DNA of 64,000 nt from Lutraria lutraria (Eukaryota; Mollusca; Bivalvia; Venerida; Mactridae), in assembly GCA_964023205.1 (NCBI GenBank), contig OZ026843.1, positions 10,893,093-10,957,092 of the forward strand, in the 5' to 3' direction. Made by a program: the position numbers and the translations under genes. Below are positions 35,745 to 49,609 of the stretch, piece after piece (positions within the stretch are counted from its first letter, which is position 1; every line of letters begins with the position of its first letter). A model generated the notes under the pieces. The model was not told where the DNA came from, searched no databases, and worked only from the letters and a program-made list of their open reading frames with translations.

Positions 35745-36560
35745 ATAATACTGAGTAGAATATTAGATTGTCGTCTGTGTAGTCAATACCAAATCGGAAC
35801 CAAGTAGTGCGATTTATGGCAGAATGGTGGGAATGTATTGTAGCTCATTGTCAAAAAGGTAGCTGGAAATTTTTCAACATTGCAGACAAGGGAACCTTGC
35901 ATCTTCCTTTTGTTGGTACATTTAGCATTATTATTATTAATTTCATGTGATTTATGACTAGACCGTCTGGGTTATTGCGCCATACTGAGAATACATTCGC
36001 TCTCTTCTGACCAGCAAAGCATTGTATCAAATCTGGGAACTGCCTACATCTGGATTATCTCCAGACACAAACATAAATACGTTAAACCGTCTGTCTTCAC
36101 CTCATCACTTCAACTATGAAAATTATGCGCCGATATTTTTTGTTGAATTACGTTTCCATACCTTTTATAAGTCTGAACGATTGTGTCACCATTTAAATGT
36201 TCATGAAACAACATGCCGGATCACTAGCATTAGACATTTATACTTGTAACGTACTGTATCGGGAACGCCATTTTTTGTATTTGAAAAACCTAACGTTTGT
36301 TGAATTTGTATCTATGCGATAACGTAACAACCAAAGGTTCTATCATTCAACAAAAAGTAAAAATTCTACAACCAAAAGCTCCATATTTTATTTTGAAATG
36401 TGGAATATATGAAAAGTAATGTCTCTTAAACAATTTATAATTCATCTGCAGCACCACCATCAATGACAGTTTAATCGAATACAAGATTTTTTATTAATAC
36501 AGGATTAATTTCCGAAATACATGGGGGCAATATGTCCGCGAGTGCATATTGACAATCTGA
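35745..36560. other. No gene recognised
   Basis: A 75-codon plus-strand frame at 36022-36249 shows no domain and no splice support. Confidence 0.45.
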
Positions 36561-36592
36561 CATACATACATACATACAACATACATACATAA
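36561..36592. repeat. CATA microsatellite, interrupted
   Basis: Seven CATA units with one interruption (CAACATA). A minus-strand frame across it is repeat-driven. Confidence 0.9.
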
Positions 36593-36599
36593 ACACTAT

Positions 36600-38335
36600 G
36601 TCAAGGGCATTATGCCCAAGGTAAACATACATAATACAGTAACTGACTTCATACAATACAATATATACGAGTATAAGACAAAAAGAACAAAAATGTACAC
36701 GACAGTTTCCTTTTTGACAAATGCTGGTAGATTCGAGACAGATGTTTGACTTTATTTTGAATCTTGAAGACAATCACGTCTCAATCAATTCCTCTGAAAA
36801 CAATACATTTTAGTTCACGTAAGTGAACCAGCGTCACATTGTGTCGGTAATTACCTTTAAGGAGATGTGTAGATAAGCGTTAGTTCATTATTCTAGTTTA
36901 TTTGAAATGACAATTTTGTGTATTATTAAATTACAAAGCTACAAGAAGAGTGTGTTCTTCTAGAATGCAGCCATGCTACTGTCTTGCCATTGAACCAGAT
37001 GGCGTTTAATCAAAATGGTTTAAAAGTAAAATTAGAAAATACTTGTTAAACACTCATGGTATTTCATTTCGAAATACAACGTATCTGTGAAATGACAATA
37101 CTCGTGCTCTCGTTTTAAATGTTTTTCAATAAATAAAATTAATGTTCATTTACATACTTGTTCCTCAAGTCATGATATTGAGGCAGTATTTGGAGTAATA
37201 CGGGTCACAAGTAACTCACAATTACTATTACTTACAATTTACATATTGCTCTCCACTGTTTTTTCTTTGGCGTAAAAAATAATTGTTTTTGTTGTTGTTA
37301 CGCGACCTGTCCGAGTTTCCCCCCGCGACCCTGGACTTTTATAAGACTTGAGGAACGATACTTCTACTTTCTCACTCTTTTATTTATTTATCCACACGCA
37401 AAAAAGCGCCGACAGACCCATCTTAGTTTGCGCGAGCATGAAACATTTTAAAGGCCTTATTGCCAGTGAAAAACATTATGGTGTCATTCGCTCCTGAATT
37501 CCTTTACACGTCATTCTATGTACTAATATATGTTATCCACGAATAACGTGATTCCAAATACTCAAGAATTCTCTATCGAGTAATCAGCTGACTGCATGAC
37601 TATGTATATCTCCTTTCTTGTCGTTGCAAAACATCTTACTGAAAGAGAATGCAAATGTGGCTTTATGATAACATAACACGCATTACTGACTGAGGAACTA
37701 GCAATAGCTCATGTATGCTATCGGCACTGGGTAATGATATTTCTGTTTCGAGACTGATTATGTGAGCGAACACTTTGATGAACACTGGGCAATTATAATG
37801 CTACAACCTTACGGTTTTATCTCTATGATGTCAAAGCAACTCATGGTGGAATACATAATTGCATTGAAATCACTTCTCTAGGAATAATGTTCCTCGTTTG
37901 ATTCATATAATATTATAATTACATTTCAAATACTTTCAAATATCATTTCTGTGTAAGTTGATATTATACTATGTAGAAGTGTCTGCGAATCCATAACTCC
38001 ATCCATTTCGCGTTCATTAATGTTCGCGAAGATCGAATTTCTGACCGTAATGCTCAGACAGAACAAAACATCGTTTGTGTAGTTCCTAGCAGAAATGTTC
38101 GCTGAAGAAGACCAATCGCGAAAAACGCGAACATTTCCGCGACGCCCACTTAACCATTTATTTATATGTAGTATTTGAGCGTAAGTTCTGTCGTTGTAGA
38201 TCCGTTTTGTTGTCTGACATTTGATAGTTCTTTCTGGCCCTTCTGACAATGATTTAACGACAACATAATGAGATGAAGGTTAGGTGTAAAACGATGCTTG
38301 TTTATGGAATGGACATCAATTAAAATGTCTACTAA
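36600..38335. other. No gene recognised
   Basis: Only short hairpins, for example GGGCATTATGCCC at about 36606, and AT-rich sequence are present. Confidence 0.45.
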
Positions 38336-38337
38336 AC

Positions 38338-38412
38338 ACCCCCCCCCCCCAAAAAAAAACAGAAACAAACTACAAACAAACAAACAAACAAACAAGCAAA
38401 CAAACAAACGAA
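38338..38412. repeat. Homopolymer C/A tract and (CAAA)n microsatellite
   Basis: A run of about 11 C followed by 9 A (about 38340-38360) precedes a run of CAAA units (about 38372-38410). Open frames on both strands here are translations of the repeat. Confidence 0.93.
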
Positions 38413-38419
38413 AACACAC

Positions 38420-40380
38420 AAAAAGGGTACACGCTTTACCAATAATAGTTAAATCAAACAATATGTCAGTATCAAGAATATTCGTTACTTGGAGCTTTTT
38501 AATTTTAGTGATTAATAATTATATGAATTTTGGCATATTTTATTTGTGCTTTTTCAAAAAGATTTAATTATGAGTTGTTTTCTCTATTATTTGTATATTG
38601 TATATACGATACCACGATACCACTGAAAAAGATCTTCCAAGATCTAAAACTTAATTGGGAAACGGTAAAACTCTAAATAAGATGTACAATTCCTCTAATT
38701 TACGAGATACTTTAGTTGGCTATATCAATCATTTCGTGCAACAAAACATTTGTTTTCCAACAGAATGTCCTATTGATAGGCATTCTATAACTTTTACATT
38801 TTGTACCAAAATAATTGTGTTATACATTCTAAGAGACACATACTAAAAGCAGCACTTCACTTTGGTAAAAAAGTTAAATATTAGTATTGAGATTTTATAT
38901 TCGATATTCTGTGATATCCAGAGTATTGTAAATTATACTTCCTGACTTTAATACACCGAAAGCTCAAACTCCAGACATTGGGTGAAATTATGGCGTTCTT
39001 ATTTAATATTATCACCCAAGGGGCGTCAGATAAGGAAACTAGAGTGGGTGTTGACGAACAGTTTAATGTTTTCACAGGTACTTTCAATGTATTGATTAAT
39101 CATTCAGACTTTTTATTGTATCATACAATTAACCTCTTTTCTTTCCTGTATTATTTCCATTTGAATACGTTGTTATTAACATAAACGCGAATCTGAGGCA
39201 ACATTCCCAGAAATACTGTACTGTTGCAAAAATATGTTCAGATATATTTCACACACTTAACGGTTCTGATTACAATAGTCTAACTATCAACATGCTTTTA
39301 TGGCGCAAGAAAAAGTTATAAAACATCAAACCCCTTGGTAACAAATAAAGCTTCGAAATTTTCAGATTTAAGCTGGCTGTCGCGTATAAAGTCAATAACC
39401 TCCTTAGAACTTGCAGATCACACAGACCTATCTGGAGCATGTTTATATTGTCCATACAATGAACACCAATGTATATCAGGCAGTCAATTTTCTTATACTA
39501 AATCGAATCTTTTTACACCTTTTCTTGGCTATGATATCTTTTTTTGAGTTGACGTACCCTTGTGTATTACATACAGATTTTTGTAATCATTGTTGAGTCT
39601 TAAATTAGATTTTTTTCTCCTTTTGGGTATTAATGATGCTAATGCATCGTGATACATTATAAATCACGATGTCGTACGTGAATAATAAACATATTAGCGA
39701 CATATCTAGCCGGTTGGGAATATAAGATACGTAAAAGGGTTGTGTAAAAAAATAGTTTTCTGCGTCGTGTCCTTTAGTCATGGCATGAACTGACCAAGAA
39801 GTTACGCAAACCAGAGGCAGTAGATTTGCAAGTAATTAGATGGATCGTCTGTTACATTATAATTTTCCTTGTCTGGGATTATCTCCATTATGCATTGACA
39901 TATTTGAAAATAACTTGTTAAACCCTATGTGGCGGTGTGCTGTGCACTAGACATAGGTCTGTAGCTCCCAAGGTCAAGGTCATACTTAGAGGTCAAACGT
40001 TAAATCATGTGTCACGAACATCACACAGGGCTGGACATGTTGCCCTTGGCTTCTAGTTGTGCCAAGCGATGGCATCGTCGGTCTTATGTGATGGACCCTA
40101 GATAATTGTTGTGGGATTAACGTTTTTATACCTATACGGTCCAATTTTATTATCTCAAAATAGGGCGGATATTTTTTTGTAATCTTAATCAACTTTGTAG
40201 GATTCGAGGGTAGAAAATGAATACCGTGATATTGTTAAAAACAATTATCCTTTGAGCATGTGTCCATTCAAATTTGCATTCATTTCAATGAAAGCTCGCA
40301 GGAGAAAATGCAAAAAAAACTCGATGTCAATGTATTTCAATGAAGACAAATGAAGTGACAGTGCATTATGTTGAGCTTTT
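38420..40380. other. No gene recognised; hairpin at 39645-39671
   Basis: CATCGTGAT pairs with ATCACGATG around nine bases at 39645-39671. The several short overlapping frames on both strands do not resemble protein. Confidence 0.45.
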
Positions 40381-40382
40381 TT

Positions 40383-41185
40383 AGCTCACCAGAGCACGAA
40401 TGTGCTCAGGGTGAGCTTTTGTGATCGCCCTGCGTCCATCGTGCGTCGTGCGTCGTTACGAATACGTGGCGTCCATGTTTACTTAAAACAACATCTCCTC
40501 CTACACCGCTAAGCCGATTGCAACCAAACTTGGCTGGAATGATCCTTGGGTGGTCCCCTTTCAAAGTTGTTCAAAAAATTAAATTTCATTAAAAATTCTG
40601 GTTGCTATGGCAACAAATTAAAAAAACTTAAAAAATCTTCTTGTCTGAAACCACAGGGCCTAGAGCTGAGATATTTGGTATGTAGCATTGTCTAATGGAA
40701 CTCTACAAAGATTGTTCAAATTATTCCCCTAGGGTCAAAATTGGCTCCGCCCCAGGGGTTACTTGATTTTACATAGACTTATATAGGAAATTTAAAAAAT
40801 CTTCTTGTCAAAAACTACAATGCCTAGAGCTTTGATATTTGGTGTGTAGCATAGTCTGGTGGACCTCTACCAAGTTTGTTCAAATTATTGCCCTAGGGTC
40901 AAAATTGGCCCCGCCCCGGGGGTCACTTGATTTATTTAGACTTATATAGGAAAATTAAAAAAATCTTCTTCTCCGAAACCGCAAGGCCTAGAGCTTAGAT
41001 ATTTGGTATCTAGCTTTGTCTAATGGACCTCTTTTAAATCTGTTCATATAATGGCCATGGGATAAAAAACGGCCCTGATGGGTCACTTGATCTTACTTAG
41101 ACTCGTATAGAAAACTTCAACAATGTTAATCTCCAAATGACCTTTTCTCCTGGTGAGCATTTATAGGGCCATCATGGCCCTCTTG
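40383..41185 (+). mobile_element. HINE/Helentron-like nonautonomous repeat, family B, short copy (three units)
   Basis: The termini are nearly identical to the copy at 23150: the same AGCTCACC/GGTGAGCT 5' hairpin, TTTTGTGATCGCCCTGCGTC, and 3' AGGGCCATCATGGCCCT plus CTTG. Only three internal units are present (anchors near 40710, 40874 and 41037). They correspond to the first, an inner and the last unit of the long copy, since the first keeps CTAATGGAACTCTACAAAG and the last keeps CTCTTTTAAATCTGTTCAT. The insertion lies between a T run and TCTATT, with no target duplication. Confidence 0.82.
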
Positions 41186-41189
41186 TCTA

Positions 41190-44110
41190 TTTATGACACG
41201 GACAACAAATCTTGACATATGAAAGAAATAACGATAAGTGAGCAATATTATTTTAATAATATAAACATTTTTTTGTGTTGCACTGAGCATTTATGTAAAA
41301 CAGTACTAAATATGATTTATGTTATAGTCTGTCCAGTTTTAGTTTGTGTACGACTTGTGTATGTTCTATACATATGTGATGTTCAATTTAAGGCTTTGTT
41401 TAAATCTTGGTGTGTTCTCTAGATAAGGCTATGGAGATGTCAGGCTGTGTAGAAAGATGGACTTTAGTTTTATTTGACATTTTCTTTTAGTCTACTTTTT
41501 CTCTTTTATATCTTCCCAAAATTGTAATTTGTGGTTTAATATCGTGCAACGAATGAAGCTTTTCAACATTCACACATCACAAGACGTTATAGAAGTTCAG
41601 TAATCATGAGTACCGCAAAAGTAAAATTGGTTCATTACACTGACGAGGTTTTACATTAGTTTGTGTCTTTTTTGTGTTGCACAGTAATTAGAAAAGCAAA
41701 AAGAGGGCTCTAAATAAACTGGATGTGTGAACAGTGGTGACTTAGGTGATCATTTTGAATTTTCTGAGCAGTGCCGTTCACTATCGAAACGCGTTTTCAA
41801 TAGAACGAAAATGATTTAAATCTTAACGTCGCATTTGCTGGACATTTAGAAGCAATTGCGACCCTCAATATGATTGAGACAAACTTGACATTTTCCATCA
41901 CAAATGAACAAAATGAATGTTGAAGTATTGACCGTACTTCTTACTAGAATTTTGTGTGAACAATTAAAATAATGTACAGTTTACTGTATTTTCACGGCAC
42001 AGTAAATACATTATGCTTCAACTCATGCAATGCTTCGTTCAGATCTAAGTCATCCGCATGCTGGCCATTGTTCTCAACGTTCTGCTTTGAACGCAAGAAA
42101 AATAATGTCCCGTCAATTCAAAGTTAAACAATATTTGAATCAGAGTCAAGTCATTTGTTCAATTTTCAACATTAAACCGTCCCCAAATACACAATGTACA
42201 ATCAAATATAGCAATAGCGTTTCTTGTTCACAAAACTGATCATCCTTGTGAAATAAACACATTGAAACAAATACAACAGAGCTAGGATATGGCAATGGCC
42301 ATATCTGGGAATTCAAATAACTGCTCCCATATAAGGTAAATGTTTCGTTTATTATAGTGTCACCCCTATTGAAAAGGCCAGCCAAGTTGAATTATAACAC
42401 ATCTATCTTTCCAGCGCATAGTACGTCCCGAATCAACATTCTTTTTGCCGGGCGCCCCGCTGAGATTGGCCTACGCAGTTTAGACGGTAACCATTATTTA
42501 ATCAGCTGGTGTCTCACCAACCGACCGCATTAGTTCTAACCAAGTTTCGAAAAGTCGATCATCCGCCCCAAAGGCGGAAACACTAATCACTCGTCCACGG
42601 TATTTATAATAACTGTATCCATATCATTAAAACTGATACCAGCGTGTCCGGGATACAAAAAATAATAATTCGTATGGAAACTGCTCGTATTTTAGGACGG
42701 TACAATTGTTATGAAAGGGGTATTGCTTCTCTGGAACATGAATTTGAACTCCGAAAACTAATCAATTAATATCAAACAAGTAGCATATTAAGACACTTAA
42801 TTTCGCGCAAATGTTATATCTAAGCCAGTCATTACCGTTTTCTATTACCAAAAACAATACCCTGTGGATTATATGTAGACTATTAGAGCTCGTTTGCTTG
42901 ATTGCACAACTATAAAGATGAAAAAATACAAGGTGGAATAATATTGGCTTGATTTTATTCGTTAGATACCCTTGTAGTATCGTTAATTACTTCATATTAT
43001 CTAGAATGAATGTCAAGGTATTTCACTAATACAATTATCTGTTACAGATGTAATTTGTATTTTAGAGCTTACGTGATTAGTGTGTTGATTGTAGTCTAAG
43101 TCTTCCAATTTTATGAATGGAAAGAAAATAAATGAGGAAGAGGCAATAACAAGTTGAAATCTTAGTATATCAAATAAAGTCAGGGGATTTGAAGTTTCAC
43201 AAGCGCTTTGTAGGACCACATCGGCTCCAAAATGACAATAGACGTCGAATGGTCCCTTAACTTAAACAACATATATGTTCCTCATAAGTATCGTCCACTA
43301 TAATGTTCTTCAAGTAATTTATGTTTGTGAAAGTTGTAACTAGGATCGCATAGAGTTGAAGTTGTATGTGACGTTTGCTTTTACTTTGATATAATTATTA
43401 TTATACTATGCTGATATTATCAAATTCATTTATTTATCTTTTCCTTTTTATCACCAGACAGTGTTACAATATAACCTTATAGATACATCCGGCATTCTCT
43501 CACGGAACAATCAGTATACACGTTTCAGGAAATTTGACATCAATCACTTCATTGACTTTCCAGACTTGTCGACGTAGAGTTGTCAACAATACGCTTGGGG
43601 ATATAAAAATATATTGCTTTGTAAATGAATTCGGAATGGTCTATTGATGCACAACCTAAACAAACCATCGACCAATGTCAGTCAGACATGCCTGGTAATA
43701 CATACTAGCATTCAAAATGTACCTAAAGCAGAACATAAAAACATTCGCCTATCTTAGGGTGATGTTAAAACAGTCGATCTTAATACATGCTATTGGATAG
43801 AATACTTGCTAATATTACACTATCGCAAAATTATGTAGAAAATATTTACTAAATCGAGCATACTAGTTTATCATTGAACAATATTTTTCACATGGGCATA
43901 CAACCACTTTTCATAGTCTTTTTATATAAAATATGGTGCTTTTCTAGAGTACAACGTGGCACCAACAAACGTTTTTGGTGGCTTTTCCAGCTTTTCAACG
44001 GCGGCAATGGAAGAGTCCAGGCAAAATTAGCTTGCCTAACGGTTTGCTCACATATGAAAACTTCCCGGATTTAATTTAACTCACGGCGGTGTAGGGTTAG
44101 TAATAACTAG
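41190..44110. other. No gene recognised
   Basis: About 2.9 kb of AT-rich DNA. A small hairpin CCGCCCCAAAGGCGG lies near 42565. No coding exon was identified. Confidence 0.45.
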
Positions 44111-44119
44111 TCAAGGACC

Positions 44120-44663
44120 ATAACCATACGATATCTTAAGAATCCAAAGGAAGAGAAGCCCTCTCACCTACCTATACAATCTACATAATGTCCAGCTCTG
44201 GTCTGTCGATCATTCTAAATAAATAGGTGTCTCGATCAGCAACAACATTTACTAGTCCCATCACATAACCAAATAACATCTAAAGCAAACAACACCCTTC
44301 GTTTTAAAAAAAATGTAAAGACTAATAATTAACAAATAGGTCAAACAAACCGTCTTTACAACATACTGGCAACCCTAGTAGAAACACCTAAACCACAAAT
44401 TAGAAATGGTCCAAAGATCAGCAGTCCGTTATATTTTCATCGACTTCAGTTACACCAGTAGCGTGTCCAACATGATATCTGCAATCAATTGGGAAACGCT
44501 AGAACAGAGAAGGCTCAATGCCACCCTGGTCATATTCTTTAAAATTATAAATGATTTTGTTGTGGTGCACCATCAGTGCACTAACACAATCAAGAAGCCT
44601 AAACTACCTAATACTACAGTCCAAAACCCAATAGTATGCCAAATTCGTTTCCGCAAGGTGTAG
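44120..44663 (+). pseudogene. Decayed Jockey/CR1-type RT, C-terminal fragment
   Basis: The plus strand gives, in order and across shifts, a GVSISNN block near 44228, SKANNTLRF and NVKTNN near 44280-44330, KLEMVQRSAVRYIFIDFSYT and SSVSNMISAINWETLEQRRL (44406-44520), then VIFFKIINDFVVV. The VQRxAxRY...TSSVSxM...LxWxTLxxRR signature marks the post-thumb region of Jockey/CR1 proteins. No palm precedes it here. Confidence 0.85.
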
Positions 44664-44767
44664 TGTAACAGGCCATGGATCAGTCTATCGTTATATTTCC
44701 AATCTAGTCCAAGCCAACATACCTCTGTCAGTAGACTAGACTGACAGTCAATCTAATCCTATGCATC

Positions 44768-44922
44768 ATGTTTTAATAGTAATCTATGCAGATGATCTTT
44801 TAAACTCTGTGCATTTTTCTTCCCGATGTATCCAAAGTTTATACCATTGTTTTTAGGCATTTGGCGCGAATATTACAGACAAATGTGCAGAATGTAAAGA
44901 AATGACAATCGGAATAAAATAC
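44768..44922 (+). pseudogene. Possible RT palm fragment with YADD box
   Basis: One frame reads HHVLIVIYADDLLNSVHFSS and, after a stop, AFGANITDKCAECKEMTIG. A YADD box with hydrophobic lead-in and a downstream F/N...K...C spacing looks like an RT palm of a second retroelement. It follows the C-terminal RT fragment just upstream, the reverse of the order in one protein, so it is a different insertion or a chance match. Confidence 0.42.
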
Positions 44923-44929
44923 CTACTGC

Positions 44930-45930
44930 TCCCCTTTTCCTGGCTTCAAGCAAAAGTGCTCCTCTCACTGCCCATTTGTGACATCAAAAGCCACGTGGGT
45001 TGTCCACACTGATTTAGTTACCGGTTTAGTGCGGCAAACAAAATGTGAATTGCTCAACTGTCGACTAGTTCGTTTGTTGCGGTCCTATTGAACTTTTAAC
45101 GTACATCGTACGACAATTTTACTTGCGTCCTATTCCTTTCCTTAAACATATCTGGAATACAAAACAAAAAATTATTTATACAACAGGATTTGAGAAAGTT
45201 CAAACGTTAATGTGGCACTTTTTCCTATCCAAGGTTCCATTCAGTATTTTTTCGTCTACAAAACAACAACCCTTTCAAATCAAATTGGCATACAATTCTA
45301 TTTCAATGATTGATTTCGTCGACATTATTAATATATCAATTAATCAAATAATTGTAACAGGACAATACTGCTTCAGATGTTGGATTGCGAATTGCTCCTA
45401 AGGCGCCATACAACCGATTTAGGAATATGAATATGGTTAAAAAAGAAACATTGTTAAAACAATTGTCGCCAATTCCATTTTGTGATCATATTCCGCTTTA
45501 CAATTAACTTATCTAATAATAAGTTTAGTCTTGTGTACAATTATGTTTATTCAGGCTAACGTAATAATATCTAAATTATATTCTTCCGTTACTTTGAAAG
45601 TGGATCTCAAAATAAATGAGAGCACTACTGATCAGAGTCGTTTAGGTATGTCTCCCCTAGGTGACCTAACAAGCAATATTGTACTGTATAAAACTAGACA
45701 ACAATTTGACATCAAACAGTAAAACATAGATGTCGATATACAGAAACGTCTCTGTTGTCACAGAAAATCAAACGTCTTGTTTGTGGGAATAAAAGCTATA
45801 TTCTATGTATAAACAAAGAAGTCCTTTCATTTCCCTGTTAATGTAATTACCGGAAGTACATCAATTGGAAAGAATGCCTTAACAAGTTAACATCGATATT
45901 TAGTTAAAACAATATTAGTAATAAAAGGGC
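44930..45930. other. No gene recognised
   Basis: AT-rich sequence with only short frames, none with recognisable domains. Confidence 0.45.
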
Positions 45931-45937
45931 ACTTACG

Positions 45938-46225
45938 TGTTGCATCTTCAACATCCTGGATACTTACACAAAGCAATACCTATCAAGTCCGCTGGTGATT
46001 GCTAATACTAGTTCTGTCGGCGTTTCTTAATAGATTCAGGTCGGTCGCTTCCTGTCTGTAATTCCCAGCTCAGAAATGTAATCATACAGAATACTAATAA
46101 AAAATAACTTGGAATTATGCAATAGCTATATATTGCGCCATTGCTTCCGTACTACAAAAGATAACATTTTTTTTACAAAAAGGCGGTCAACCCTAACTAC
46201 TCAGCCATGGTTGCGGTTTATATAA
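45938..46225 (-). promoter_or_regulatory. Candidate TATA promoter and first exon, minus strand
   Basis: On the minus strand a TTATATAAACC box (about 46225-46215) is followed by about 250 bases containing ATGTTGAAGATGCAACAC directly before a consensus donor GTAAGT (exon end about 45938). A second donor-like GTAAGT lies near 45975. No downstream exon was identified, and an earlier ATG with an immediate stop lies near 46205. Confidence 0.22.
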
Positions 46226-46229
46226 GAAA

Positions 46230-49200
46230 CAAATCTTTTTACTCATATTACACATAAGCTTTATCAATATGACTAAAAGAGTGACATTCAAAAGTTACTT
46301 ATTCATTTAATTAAATCAGGCTAACAAAATACTTCGAAACTATTCAATGACTTTTATACACTTAACAATAATTTTTGTTTTGTTATGACCAAATATATAA
46401 CAAATACTAGCAATTATTGTCTTGATCCTACGATAGCTAGAATAGTGTAAATAACATGAAAGACAATTGTATGTTTCACTCAAGAGTATAATATCCGCAT
46501 CATATTCTTTGCTTGATTATTTACCATTATCACTAAGATATGTTTTAGAACCGTGATTTGATGATTTCAGGGAATTATTCCTGGGTATGATGTAGTGTTA
46601 GGTAGTCTAATTAGTTTTGTGAAGCGAGATGATGATGACATTAGTTCCTTCTGGATGGAAATTATAGAACAAAAATATTTGTTTCTCACTGAGGACTGAT
46701 TATTAATGGTGATTTGTTAAGATAAAACACATTATTATACCTACTGACAAAAAAGCAATGTATATAAAACTCATTTGCACAACTAGAATCCCGATATTGT
46801 TCTTTGTTTTACCTATGTAGAATATATCGACTCTAGAGAAGCGTTGTCAAAATGTCTAACAATGTGTCATACCAATCTAAGAATGAATGCTCATGTTCTT
46901 TGTGGTTACGTAGAAGATATGATGCCTAAATAAATTGTGCTACACCGCAAACTCATACGGAGACGTTGTGACATTCTTTCTGTTAACAAGGTATGGACTG
47001 GCAGAAAACAAGAAACACATGTCGTTTGCCCGCCGGTAAATAACTGAAACAGTTTTGGAAACAATTCATAAAAACCCACGTAATTAAGATGTGGTGAAAT
47101 GATGCTGACATAGTATAATATTTATTAATGCCTTGAGCTGCAGTAAAAATAGCTATCAATGATTTACATTTGTATGACATTTTATGTACGTCATTCTATA
47201 ACTACAAAAGGGAAAGTTAGACCTTATTCTGCAGTGTTTGTAATTTATATCCATTTGATATTTAAATCAATAAAAATATACCAAAGGCAACAAAATAATC
47301 CTTATTTTGAAGTTTTATTTATTTTAAGTCACAATGCCTAGCATAAGTAAATGTGCGATTAATGCGTGTAACAGCTCTAGGAGGGATTTCTCCATTTGTT
47401 TGATAACCTTCATTTGGAACAAACTGCATGTATGTAACAAATTTATTTCCACCTATGGTGTGAAACAAAAACTAATATCAGTTCCAGACATTAATCTGTT
47501 GATAAACGTTAATAGTATAATATTATTAATACTTTTTCCAAGTTTATCTGGATTGGATGCGATTTGTGATTATTGTGTTTATTAAAGCAAGGTATACTGC
47601 TACATTTTAATGTTTACGATGTTAAGATAATATACACCAATAAAAGGTCCATGTTGCAGATATTGGCTAACAAATTGTTCGGCGAAAAGTGGTCTCGAGG
47701 AGACTTTTAAATGTTTGAATTATGCAATATATCATGTAGAATCAATTCTGTGATTTTTAATCACTTGATCATACTTTGTAAATGTACGATATGACTTTTT
47801 ATTTCATTTAAAAAATAATAACATTTATATAAACGTCAAATTGCATAGAAACGTCATTGCCTTGTGAATACTTTTACAAATGGTTTTCCGTATTCCTACT
47901 TAAAATCACTGTTTAATTTAACCACAGTGTACAGAAATACTTTAAAATAAAACACTAGTGTCTAATGATACAATCGTGCGTAATGGTAACATAACACGTA
48001 ATTTTGTCAAAAGTATGTGCCTAATATGTTTTCTTTATTACCAAAAAAAATGGAAGTAAATAACCCTTCCCTGTGTATATTTTGATGAGACTCAATGATT
48101 GGAATGATTTTTTGGTGGTGAATGAGACAATGTCATGCTTCTTAATTAAGAATCTTTGTAGATTTAACTTATTTTGTAATCCCATAATTCTTGTGACATT
48201 TATAATTAATTGTTCAGATATAGTCCGATTTTCTGAGAATTGAGGTTTCCAGAAAATCTGGTTTTCAGAGGTTACGAACAAGGACGGCGAACTGGCAAGT
48301 TTCAAATTATTTTAGTCTTGTAATCCTTAAGTATGAGCGTCATTTCAACTTACCAAAAACGAGTTTAAACCGAATTTGTGCGTACAATATGCATGGTTAA
48401 TAATACAAGATGACTAGATCAGAATACACACTATGCCTTCTTTATCAATTCCTCTCCAAGACGGAACTATATTGATTTGCATCTGATATATTAAACTTGT
48501 TTGCACGTAAAATACAAACTCTTAGCTCTCCTGCAAGAAGTGATAATCATATAAGAAAAAACATGGGATGATTTGCCTTACGTCCTGAAGTGACCTTGAC
48601 ATAGGTCTATACCACACGGAGGAGATAGAAAGTCTTTTTTCATAGTATCGTCATATTTCAAGTTTCGTGGCAATTGATTGGCTAAAAACATAAGCATTGG
48701 GTAGTATTTTATCGCATAAGAAACATGATATTGAAGATGAAAAAAAACGTATAAAAAGTCCGAGGACAAAACCTAATATGCAGTTTATTCTATTTTGAGA
48801 TGCAAATTTAAATGAAAGAAATCTACTGGCATTGATCCAAACATATTGCCCGCCGATTCATCAAATATTCATCATCTGTACCGATTTATATCTGAATCCC
48901 ATTGTGAATAAAATCTAAATTCTCTTACGTCAATTGAATGCTGGGAACCATCTTCCTGTCCAAATGTCATACTCCACCACGAGGTTTGAACAATTAATTT
49001 TGTGTCAATATTTGTTGTTCTCAAGGCAGGTCAAAATAACTCAAATAACTCGTAGTTTGGACTTAATTCGTTTAATTCAATGACAACGAGATACTTGATC
49101 TTAATTCCAATATGACAAAAACGAATAAAAAGCCAATCACAATGAGGATTAGGTCTACCTATAACACCTCATTCCGAAGTAATATCTAATAATATCTTAA

Positions 49201-49340
49201 TAATTATCCCTTTTAATGGGAGGTGATACGTTTTGTTTTGTATTTGTTAATTACGCAAAGTTGGAAATATCAAGAAATTGCGACACGATGAGAAAACAAA
49301 TTTGCTTTACAACTCTTAGAACGTTTCTAATAATTCTTAT
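46230..49340. other. No gene recognised
   Basis: About 3.1 kb of AT-rich DNA without repeats or convincing exons. Confidence 0.45.
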
Positions 49341-49342
49341 CG

Positions 49343-49605
49343 GTTGTCGATTGCAGTCCAATGGTTAGTGCACTGGACTTGTTACCTGGCGAATCGGTTT
49401 GGAATTCCAGTCACCGCAGGTCAAACGCTTCTATAAGAATTTGAATATAATTGTCGATTTTCATCCATATGTGGAGAGTTGAAACTCCTTGTCGAAGAGT
49501 AAGTTAATACTGGTAAGGACATTTTGCTAGGTGAACCGACCGTCATAAATACGTTGAAAACGGTATCAGACCCACTGAAACGAAACAAAATCTAAGCACT
49601 CCTTT
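49343..49605 (+). mobile_element. tRNA-derived SINE, near full length
   Basis: The head runs AGTCCAATGGTTAGTGCACT, GGACTTGTTACC, then a B-box region GGTTTGGAATTCC. The body has CCATATGTGGAG, ACTCCTTGTCGAAG, AATACTGGTAAGG, GGTGAACCGACCGTC and GTTGAAAACGG. The tail has CCACTGAAACGAAACAAA. This is the best copy for reconstructing the family seen also at 8868, 10455, 28993, 56345 (minus) and 57505. Confidence 0.82.
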
Positions 49606-49609
49606 TTTA

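Noticed and set aside
38162..38567. Frames of 99 and 89 codons on opposite strands
   Set aside because: They run through the C/A homopolymers and (CAAA)n repeat, giving poly-G/poly-P and KQTN repeats.
39975..40005. AAGGTCAAGGTCA and AGAGGTCAAACG nuclear-receptor-like half sites
   Set aside because: The surrounding sequence looks repeat-derived and there is no gene nearby; half sites alone are too short.
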